The notes under the pieces: generated by a model
Databases searched by the model: none
Seen by the model: only the letters and a program-made list of their open reading frames with translations
Told to the model about the DNA's origin: nothing
NCBI GenBank assembly: GCA_001701225.1
Contig: DAAQ01000048.1
Location: 1-29,127, forward strand
DNA length: 29,127 nt
Direction: 5' to 3'
DNA from: Bacteroidales bacterium H5
Lineage (GTDB): Bacteria > Bacteroidota > Bacteroidia > Bacteroidales > Muribaculaceae
Made by a program: the position numbers and the translations under genes
Shown here: in pieces, positions 23,234-29,127 of the stretch
Layout of the letters: each line of letters starts with the position of its first letter
Numbering within the stretch: the stretch's first letter is position 1

Positions 23234-24505
23234 TTAGTTGATGATGTCGAACCCTGTGTAGCGGCGCAGGCACTCGGGAACCACGATACCCTCGGGGGTC
23301 TGGTTGTTCTCGAGCAGTGCGGCCATGATGCGGGGCAGCGCGAGGGCCGAGCCGTTGAGCGTATGGCACAGACGGGTCTTCTTGTCCTCGGCACGATAGC
23401 GGCACTTGAGGCGGTTGGCCTGATATGTCTCGAAGTTCGACACGCTCGACACCTCGAGCCACCTCTGCTGGGCAGCCGAATATACCTCAAAGTCGAAAGT
23501 TATCGACGAGGTGAAGCTCATGTCGCCGCCGCACAGGCGCAGTATGTGCCAGGGCAGGCCGAGGCTCTCGAGCAGACCCTGCACATGGTCTTTCATCTCC
23601 TCGAGGGCAGCATACGAGTTCTCGGGCTTCTCGATGCGCACAATCTCCACCTTGTCGAACTGATGCAGGCGGTTCAGGCCGCGCACATCCTTGCCATAGC
23701 TTCCGGCCTCGCGGCGGAAACATGCCGAATAGGCGCAGTTCTTGATGGGGAGCTTGTCGCCGGGGATGATGACGTCGCGATAGAGGTTGGTCACGGGCAC
23801 CTCGGCGGTAGGAATCAGATAGAGGTTGTCCTCGTTGATATAATACATCTGGCCCTCCTTGTCGGGAAGCTGGCCTGTGCCATAGCCCGAAGCCTCGTTG
23901 ACGACATACGGGGGCTGGATCTCGAGGTATCCGGCCTCAGACGCACGGTCGAGGAAGAACTGTATGAGGGCTCTCTGCAGCTTAGCGCCCTTGCCGATAT
24001 AGACGGGGAATCCGGGTCCGGTGATCTTGACACCGAGCTCGAAATCTATCAGGTTATACTTTTTGGCCAGTTCCCAGTGGGGCAACGCGTCGGCGGGGAG
24101 CTCGGGCATCTTGCCGCCATCCTTCTCGACAACGTTGTCGGCGGCGGTGAGGCCCTCGGGCACAGCGTCGCAGGGCACGTTGGGTATGCCTAACAGGATA
24201 TCGCGGATAGCCTTCTCGGTGTTGGCGAGGCGCTCTGAGAGCTCGCGCTGCTTCTCCTTGATTTCTGCGACCTCCTTCTTGGCTTCGTCGGCCTCCTCGC
24301 GGCGACCCTCCTTCATGAGACGGCCTATGGAGTCGGCCTTCTTCTTGAGCTCGGCTGCGAGAGTATCGGACTGAAACTGGAGGCTCTTGCGCTCGTCGTC
24401 GAAATCTATAACGTCGTTTACGCCCTGCTTGCCGTCAAAACCCTTGACTGCCAGGCGTGCTATGATCCGTTCGGGATCTTCCTTTATCTGTTGAAGAGTA
24501 AGCAT
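23234..24505 (-). CDS. serS: Seryl-tRNA synthetase
   Basis: 423 aa, full length. It is a cytoplasmic class II synthetase charging tRNA-Ser. The N-terminal arm (about 30-105) is a long antiparallel coiled coil rich in Lys, Glu and Ala that binds the tRNA variable arm. The catalytic core shows TAEVPVTNL (233-241), motif 2 starting FRREAGSYGKDVRGLNR (263-279), and motif 3 LNGSALALPRIMAALLE (383-399). It follows the GatB/YqeY-like gene by 27 bases and precedes rbfA by 40, so translation genes are grouped here. Confidence 0.97.
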   Translation of the reverse strand: MLTLQQIKEDPERIIARLAVKGFDGKQGVNDVIDFDDERKSLQFQSDTLAAELKKKADSIGRLMKEGRREEADEAKKEVAEIKEKQRELSERLANTEKAIRDILLGIPNVPCDAVPEGLTAADNVVEKDGGKMPELPADALPHWELAKKYNLIDFELGVKITGPGFPVYIGKGAKLQRALIQFFLDRASEAGYLEIQPPYVVNEASGYGTGQLPDKEGQMYYINEDNLYLIPTAEVPVTNLYRDVIIPGDKLPIKNCAYSACFRREAGSYGKDVRGLNRLHQFDKVEIVRIEKPENSYAALEEMKDHVQGLLESLGLPWHILRLCGGDMSFTSSITFDFEVYSAAQQRWLEVSSVSNFETYQANRLKCRYRAEDKKTRLCHTLNGSALALPRIMAALLENNQTPEGIVVPECLRRYTGFDIIN

Positions 24506-24532
24506 CTTGATGAATTTGAGAATTGTGTGGTG

Positions 24533-24982
24533 TTATGAAAGGAGCTCCTTGACCTTGGCCGAGATGACACGGCCGTCGGCGCGTCCGGCGAGGGCCTTGG
24601 AGGCCACTCCCATCACGCGGCCCATCTCCTTGGGAGATGTCGCGCCCGTCTCGGCGATGATTTTCTTGAGCTCGGCGGTCAGCTCCTCGTCGGTGAGCTG
24701 CTTGGGCAGGTACTCCTCGATTACGGCAGCCTCGGCCAGCTCGTTGTCGCGCAGGTCGATGCGGTTCTGCTCGTCATAGATAGCCGCGGTCTCCTTGCGC
24801 TGCTTGGCCATCTTGACCAGAATCTTGGTGGCAGCCTCGTCCGAGAGGGTACCGTCGCCACCCTTGGCAGTCTTGGCCTCGAGAAATTCCTTCTTGATGC
24901 CGCGCAGGGTCTCGAGCCTCACCTTCTCGCGGGCAAGCATAGCCGCCTTGATGTCGGCCGATATTTTGTCAAACAAGTCCAT
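24533..24982 (-). CDS. GatB/YqeY domain protein
   Basis: 149 aa. The YqeY family corresponds to the tRNA-binding tail domain of GatB, the glutaminyl/asparaginyl-tRNA amidotransferase subunit, standing alone; its own role is unclear. Seen: LFDKISADIKAAMLAREK at the start, EYLPKQLTDEELTAELKKII, and the C-terminal GATSPKEMGRVMGVASKALAGRADGR (two parts, about 110-123 and 124-137), all typical. It is the first gene of the four-gene minus-strand operon and has a good promoter. In Bacteroides I recall ftsZ upstream of this gene; here the KilA-N gene lies there instead. Confidence 0.93.
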   Translation of the reverse strand: MDLFDKISADIKAAMLAREKVRLETLRGIKKEFLEAKTAKGGDGTLSDEAATKILVKMAKQRKETAAIYDEQNRIDLRDNELAEAAVIEEYLPKQLTDEELTAELKKIIAETGATSPKEMGRVMGVASKALAGRADGRVISAKVKELLS

Positions 24983-25007
24983 TGTAATCAGCTTTTGTAT
25001 TATCGTG

Positions 25008-25038
25008 CAAAGTTACTCAATCGCCCCGACATTAGCAA
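25008..25038 (-). promoter_or_regulatory. Promoter of the GatB/YqeY-serS-rbfA-permease operon
   Basis: On the minus strand TTG (25036-25038), 20 bases, then TAACTTTGC (25007-25015). The leader is about 20 bases. Confidence 0.78.
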
Positions 25039-25113
25039 CAAAAAACCACCATCCGCCCCAATAAAACTGAAAGATAGGGAAATGATGGTTTGCCGATATG
25101 TCCTGTCACAAAC

Positions 25114-25926
25114 TTATTTTAATAGTTTTCGACTGGCATCTCCGCTTTCGAGGACACCCATCTGGTGGATTGCTATAAGATTTAGCTTTATCAACCGTTC
25201 AGGCTGAGGTATCCCTTGTTCTATGAATACAGCATTGAGATTCTCCATATTGGAGAGACATATAAGCTCATTGATCGAGGCGTAATCGCGGATATTCCCC
25301 CTGAGGTCGGGATTGCTGTCGCGCCACTGTTTGGCCGTCATACCGAACATCGCTACATTCAGTACGTCCGCCTCGTTTGCATAGATGATGCTCGCCTGTG
25401 CTTTGGTAATTTCGGCAGGGATAAGATTATGTTTGATGGCATCGGTATGGATTCGGTAATTAATTTTAGACAATTCCCGTTTTGCAGACCATCCGAGATT
25501 TTTTTGCTCCTCTTCTTTAAGGCGTTGGAACTCTTTTACAAGATACAGCTCGAACTCGACAGAAACCCAACTTGCAAACTTAAATGCAATATCCCGCTGT
25601 GCGTAGGTTCCTCCATCACGTCCTAACTTATTGACAATGCCTATTGCTCCTGTAAGTTCTACCCAACGGCTTGGACTCATCGTAAAAGAATTCGAACCGG
25701 CCTCTCTCAAAATGGGGTCGAATTCGACCCCATTAAAGTCGGGATTATTCAAAGACTCCCACAACCCAAGGTATTCAAGAGTATTTTTCACCCTCATCCA
25801 ATTTTTCACAACGTCCTTGGGCTCGTCAGGATTCTTCTGACGTGCAATGTCGGTGATGCAGATATAATCTATACCATCTTTGGCAAGAGTCCTGATCGTA
25901 GTATCTTTTACAACTAATTTAGCCAT
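25114..25926 (-). CDS. KilA-N domain protein, probably acquired
   Basis: 270 aa. The N-terminal 110 residues are a KilA-N domain, a DNA-binding fold of phage and large DNA virus proteins: YICITDIARQKNPDEPKDVVKNWMR (two parts, 21-33 and 34-45), TLEYLGLWESLNNPDFNGVEFD, and GRDGGTYAQRDIAFKFASWVS with FELYLVKEFQRL, which are hallmark segments. A C-terminal helical region (about 150-270) holds INYRIHTDAIKHNLIP, MTAKQWRDSNPDLRGNIRDYAS and LICLSNMENLNAVFIEQG, seen in many Bacteroidales relatives. The role is unknown; DNA binding is inferred. The gene is more AT-rich than its neighbours (27 G/C in the 60 bases from 25141 against 36 from 26701), a sign of transfer. It is alone, with its own promoter and a leader of about 140 bases. 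A 24-base perfect palindrome lies in its coding part. Confidence 0.88.
   Translation of the reverse strand: MAKLVVKDTTIRTLAKDGIDYICITDIARQKNPDEPKDVVKNWMRVKNTLEYLGLWESLNNPDFNGVEFDPILREAGSNSFTMSPSRWVELTGAIGIVNKLGRDGGTYAQRDIAFKFASWVSVEFELYLVKEFQRLKEEEQKNLGWSAKRELSKINYRIHTDAIKHNLIPAEITKAQASIIYANEADVLNVAMFGMTAKQWRDSNPDLRGNIRDYASINELICLSNMENLNAVFIEQGIPQPERLIKLNLIAIHQMGVLESGDASRKLLK
25711..25734. repeat. 24-base perfect palindrome inside the KilA-N gene
   Basis: The half-site AATGGGGTCGAA is followed at once by its reverse complement TTCGACCCCATT, with no spacer. It lies in the codons for the FNGVEFDPI part of the KilA-N domain. It could be a site for a dimeric DNA-binding protein, perhaps the KilA-N protein itself, or a chance effect of codon choice. 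Confidence 0.9.
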
Positions 25927-26074
25927 TCGGTTAAAAGGTTTTTCGATTGAGTTGTTACATCATTCGTCCGTCAGTGTCATACTGCAAAATAAAGGTCTGC
26001 GAATTCTTCAGTTATGGAATAAAGCACGAAACGCTTTTGTATGTAAGACACGGGCGCTCTTGCCCGATATGATG

Positions 26075-26105
26075 CAAAATTACATCTTTACCTCCAACAT
26101 TCAAA
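26075..26105 (-). promoter_or_regulatory. Promoter of the KilA-N gene
   Basis: On the minus strand TTTG (26102-26105), 19 bases, then TAATTTTG (26075-26082), an exact fit to TTTG / TAnnTTTG. The start site near 26068 implies a leader of about 140 bases that includes a small hairpin CGGGC/GCCCG at 26051-26066. Confidence 0.65.
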
Positions 26106-26189
26106 ACAATTCGGACCCGAATTTGCAAAAGGGGAAAAACATTCTCATGAATTCAAACAATCCGGCCTTAATCTCTCGTTATTTTATTA

Positions 26190-26197
26190 TACCTTTG
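26190..26197 (+). promoter_or_regulatory. -7 element of trkA-trkH (TACCTTTG)
   Basis: TACCTTTG lies 21 bases before the trkA ATG, so the mRNA leader would be about 15 bases. The -33 region (about 26165-26170) is not a clear TTTG. The rest of 25927-26218 carries the KilA-N leader and promoter and no gene. Confidence 0.5.
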
Positions 26198-26218
26198 TGA
26201 CGACATAAAGACACCGAT

Positions 26219-27556
26219 ATGAAAATCATAATTGCCGGAGACGGAGAGACGGGCACACACATCGCCCAGATGCTCTCTGTCGAGAATCAGGATATAGTGC
26301 TGATGGGCTCTCACCGCGAGCATCTGGCCGAGCTGGAGGCAACGGGCAATTTCATCACCTTCGAGGGGAGCCCCATGTCGCGCGCCGCCCTGCTGCGCTG
26401 CGGGGCCGACAGGGCCGACCTGTTCGTGGCAGTGACGCCCGACGAGACGGTCAACCTGCTGGCTTGCGAGATTGCCAAGGATTGCGGCACACGGCGGTGT
26501 GTGGCCCGCGTGGACAATCCCGAGTTTGCCTCGGGCGAGGTCGACGCCATGCTGCGCCGCTGTGGCGTGGACCGCACAATCTATCCCGAGAAACTGGCCG
26601 CACAGGAGATAGCGCAGTTCATCGGCCACAACTGGGTGAGCGAATGGTCGGCATTCCACGGCGGCGAGCTCATCGTGGCCGGAGTGCGCATGGAGCACGG
26701 AGGCACCATGTGCGGACATCCGCTGCGCGATGTTCCCGACAATCCCCGCTTCTATCACGTCTCGGCCATAAAACGTGGCGACAGCATCATCATCCCCCGT
26801 GGCGACGACATACTGCTCGAGGGCGACACGATATATTTCTCTGTGCTTCCGGCCGACATCGACCGGCTCACCGAGGTGTGCGGCAAGCAGCCTGTCCCAG
26901 TGCGCCGCATCATGATAACAGGTGCCGGGCGTGTCACCGAGAACCTGCTCGGGATGCTTGGCACACGCCACGACATCACCGTCATCGACCCAGACCGCGG
27001 GCGTTGCGAGGCGATAGCGTCGAGGTTCCCGAAAGTCGTGACCGTCAACGCCGCCGCAAACGACGTGAGCACGATGCGCGACGAGGGCATCGACAACTGC
27101 GACATGTTCCTGGCGCTAACCGGAAGCTCGGAGACCAACATAGTCTCGTGCATGGTGGCACGCGAGCATGGCGTCCCCAAGACCGTGGCCCGCATCGAGG
27201 AGCTGCAGTATGTGCCCGAGGCCGAAAGTCTCTCGATAGACAAGATTGTCAACAAGAAGCTGCTCAACGCGGGGCGCATACTCAATGTGCTTCTCGACTC
27301 GAACGTGGCCACCACCCAGTGCCTCTCGCTCGACAAGGCAGAGGTGACCGGGATGATAGCCCCCGAGGGAGCAAGGATTGTGTCGGAGTGCATCTCGGCG
27401 CTCGGGTTGCCGAGAGAGCTCACCGTGGCGGGGCTCATACGCGGCGGCCGCGGCATGCTGGCCGAAGGCCATACCGTGGTGCGCCCCGGCGACCAGGTGG
27501 TGGTGCTCTTCACCTCGGGCGCGCTCTCCAAGGTTGAACGTCTTTTCCGCAAGTGA
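26219..27556 (+). CDS. trkA: Trk potassium uptake regulator TrkA
   Basis: 445 aa, the usual length for a two-RCK TrkA. It forms a cytoplasmic nucleotide-binding ring gating the TrkH channel. The first RCK (about 1-220) has the turn GDGETG (7-12), then a TrkA_C part (EWSAFHGGELIVAGVRMEH). The second RCK (about 228-445) has GAGRVT (235-240) with acidic Asp257 at the end of the next strand (VIDPDRGR), then its own TrkA_C ending in RPGDQVVVLFTSGALSKV. In the first RCK the position normally holding the ribose-binding acidic residue reads LMGSH (Gly30, Ser31), so its nucleotide site may differ. trkH starts 7 bases after the stop, in one operon. Confidence 0.94.
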   Translation: MKIIIAGDGETGTHIAQMLSVENQDIVLMGSHREHLAELEATGNFITFEGSPMSRAALLRCGADRADLFVAVTPDETVNLLACEIAKDCGTRRCVARVDNPEFASGEVDAMLRRCGVDRTIYPEKLAAQEIAQFIGHNWVSEWSAFHGGELIVAGVRMEHGGTMCGHPLRDVPDNPRFYHVSAIKRGDSIIIPRGDDILLEGDTIYFSVLPADIDRLTEVCGKQPVPVRRIMITGAGRVTENLLGMLGTRHDITVIDPDRGRCEAIASRFPKVVTVNAAANDVSTMRDEGIDNCDMFLALTGSSETNIVSCMVAREHGVPKTVARIEELQYVPEAESLSIDKIVNKKLLNAGRILNVLLDSNVATTQCLSLDKAEVTGMIAPEGARIVSECISALGLPRELTVAGLIRGGRGMLAEGHTVVRPGDQVVVLFTSGALSKVERLFRK

Positions 27557-27563
27557 CCCTCCC

Positions 27564-29027
27564 ATGAAGACATCAATCCGTTACGCATCCATAGCCCGCA
27601 TAATCGGGCGCCTCATCCTCATCGAGGCGCTGCTGATGCTTGTGCCGCTCGGAGTATGCCTGCTGTATGGCGAGAGCGACTGGATGGCCTTTGCGGCGGC
27701 AATAGCCGCAGCGGGGGCAGCCGGAGGAGTGCTCGAATGGTTCACGCGCCACACCGACACATACATACGGGGCCGCGAGGGATTCATCATCACCGCCCTC
27801 GTGTGGGTTGTGTTCGGGCTCTTCGGCCTCATCCCGTTCATGCTCTGCCGAACGCCGCTCGGGTTCACCGACGGGATGTTCGAGGTCATATCGGGCTTCA
27901 CCACCACCGGGGCGAGCATGATCACCGACGTCGAGGCATGCAGCCGGGGCATATTGTTCTGGCGCGCCTTCACACAGTGGATAGGGGGCCTGGGCATAAT
28001 CCTGTTCATGCTCGCACTGCTCCCCGAGCTCAACAAGGCAGTGGGCATATCCATGTTCAACGCCGAGGCCACAGGCATCACCCACGACAAGCTGCACCCG
28101 CGCATACGCCAGACGGCCCTGTCGCTCTGGGGTGTCTACTGCGTCATCACCCTCATGTCGGTGGTGCTGCTGTGGCTCGGGCCGATGGACCTCTTCGACA
28201 GCGTGTGCCAGACATTCGCGGCCATAGCCACCGGGGGCTTCTCGACACGCAACGAGGGGGTGGGCTGGTGGCAGTCAGACTATGTGCTTGTGGTGCTGAC
28301 AGGGGTCATGTTCGTGGCCGGACTCAATTTCATGACACTCTATGCCGCATGGCGCATGGGACTGCGGCGCCTGTGGGATAACGACGTGTTCAGATGCTTC
28401 GCGGCCACGGTGGGCATCGCATGGCTGCTCTATGTGGCCTCGGCCATCATCGGAGGTGCGCCCGCGACAGCCGACAGGCTCGTGGTCTATCCCCTGTTCC
28501 ATGTCGTGTCGGCCATAACCTCGACCGGATTCTCTATCGCCGAGGTCGAGTCATGGGGGCCCTTCTCGCTTTTCGTCACCATACTGCTCATGCTCTGCGG
28601 AGGGTGTGCGGGGTCGACCTCGGGCGGCATCAAGACCGACCGCCTGATGGTGCTGGGGCGCAATTTCGGCAACGAGATACGCAAGACCGTATTCCCGAGG
28701 CGCACATACGTCGTCAGCCTCAACGGCAGCGCGCTGCAGAGCAGCCTCGTGTCGAGGGTGTCGGCCTTCGTGTCGCTCTACCTGCTGCTGACCCTGCTCT
28801 CGACCGGCATCATCACCCTGTGGGGCTATACGGTCACCGACTCACTCTTCATGACGGCCTCGTGCATCGGCTGCAACGGCCTGGGGTATGGCGCCACGGG
28901 GGTATCGGGGTCGTATGCAGCGCTCCCGGCGGCCGTCAAATGGCTGCTCACGTTCGACATGCTTGCAGGCCGTCTCGAGATATTCACGCTGCTCGTGCTG
29001 CTCCTCCCCTCGTTCTGGCGCAGGTAG
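27564..29027 (+). CDS. trkH: Trk potassium channel subunit TrkH
   Basis: 487 aa from the ATG at 27564, which lies 7 bases after the trkA stop; an upstream start would overlap trkA in another frame and add non-membrane sequence, so it was rejected. It is an inner-membrane K+ uptake protein with about ten or more membrane helices. The four pore loops can be seen: GFTTTGAS, AIATGGFST, ITSTGFS and CNGLGYGAT, each keeping the filter glycine. The charged segment CAGSTSGGIKTDRLMVLGRNFG between repeats (two parts) is typical of TrkH/KtrB. The last residues LLVLLLPSFWRR agree with family ends. It works with TrkA encoded just upstream. Confidence 0.94.
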   Translation: MKTSIRYASIARIIGRLILIEALLMLVPLGVCLLYGESDWMAFAAAIAAAGAAGGVLEWFTRHTDTYIRGREGFIITALVWVVFGLFGLIPFMLCRTPLGFTDGMFEVISGFTTTGASMITDVEACSRGILFWRAFTQWIGGLGIILFMLALLPELNKAVGISMFNAEATGITHDKLHPRIRQTALSLWGVYCVITLMSVVLLWLGPMDLFDSVCQTFAAIATGGFSTRNEGVGWWQSDYVLVVLTGVMFVAGLNFMTLYAAWRMGLRRLWDNDVFRCFAATVGIAWLLYVASAIIGGAPATADRLVVYPLFHVVSAITSTGFSIAEVESWGPFSLFVTILLMLCGGCAGSTSGGIKTDRLMVLGRNFGNEIRKTVFPRRTYVVSLNGSALQSSLVSRVSAFVSLYLLLTLLSTGIITLWGYTVTDSLFMTASCIGCNGLGYGATGVSGSYAALPAAVKWLLTFDMLAGRLEIFTLLVLLLPSFWRR

Positions 29028-29098
29028 GGGCGGACAGAGATACGATGATATAGTCCGGTGTGATGCAAAGCCCCTGCGGACACTGATACTCTGAGGCA

Positions 29099-29106
29099 TA
29101 CTTTTG
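29099..29106 (+). promoter_or_regulatory. Possible -7 element for a gene beyond the window
   Basis: TACTTTTG fits TAnnTTTG and is followed by CTGC. The last 100 bases of the window otherwise show no gene or clear terminator for trkH. Confidence 0.3.
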
Positions 29107-29127
29107 CTGCAAAAGATCCTGGATCCG

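Noticed and set aside
25985..25991. TATTTTG on the minus strand as the KilA-N -7 element
   Set aside because: One base short of the consensus and without a -33 TTTG at the right distance; the pair at 26075-26105 fits far better.
26464..27537. 357-codon plus-strand frame inside trkA
   Set aside because: It is Arg/His-rich and frame-shifted relative to trkA, whose two RCK domains are intact.
27378..27563. N-terminal extension of TrkH from an upstream in-frame ATG
   Set aside because: The added 62 residues overlap the end of trkA, are Arg/Ser/Ala-rich and not membrane-like, while ATG at 27564 gives the normal TrkH start 7 bases after trkA.

Overview
The window is a gene-dense chromosomal segment from a member of the Bacteroidota, most likely order Bacteroidales and, less certainly, a Muribaculaceae-like gut commensal. 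Three things point there. Promoters follow the Bacteroidota form (TTTG or TTG, about 19-21 bases, then TAnnTTTG) rather than the E. coli form. Secreted proteins carry C-terminal sorting tails of the type IX secretion (T9SS) type A kind. Housekeeping genes have Bacteroidales-like sequences and neighbours, for example a short serA without an ACT domain and yceD-rpmF-fabH-era without plsX. Coding DNA is GC-rich (roughly 60% in a sampled line).

Layout, left to right. Bases 1-680 hold no credible gene but several families of short intergenic repeats. Next come, on the minus strand, a secreted BspA-type leucine-rich-repeat protein (681-2732) and a three-gene operon (2912-5915): a small membrane protein, a PstS-like phosphate-binding lipoprotein and a secreted TPR protein. 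On the plus strand follow rarA (6159-7469) and serC-serA (7552-9564, serine biosynthesis). A minus-strand secreted protein with three SusE/SusF-like domains (9653-10825) is divergent from a plus-strand cluster of acyl-CoA ligase, thioesterase, dprA and a nucleoside phosphorylase (11117-15399). Then come yceD-rpmF-fabH (15609-17694) and era (17789-18682), followed by two paralogous T9SS-tail proteins (18844-21548), each with its own promoter.

The right part has a minus-strand housekeeping operon, GatB/YqeY-like - serS - rbfA - LolC/E-type permease (24982-21575). A visibly more AT-rich KilA-N gene (25114-25926), probably acquired, is followed on the plus strand by the potassium uptake pair trkA-trkH (26219-29027). 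The last 100 bases carry only a possible -7 element for a gene beyond the window.

Most genes are ordinary core functions: DNA repair and uptake, serine and fatty-acid metabolism, ribosome assembly, seryl-tRNA charging and K+ uptake. I did not find a clear new defence or mobile system. The best leads are a possible promoter-to-terminator small RNA or attenuator at 15408-15540, a heptamer array that runs directly into the TTG start of a thioesterase gene, the two-copy T9SS protein family of unknown function, an 11-bp inverted repeat in the acyl-CoA ligase leader, and the KilA-N gene with a 24-bp perfect palindrome inside its coding sequence. All functional calls come from reading the sequence and recalling protein families; no database search was run.
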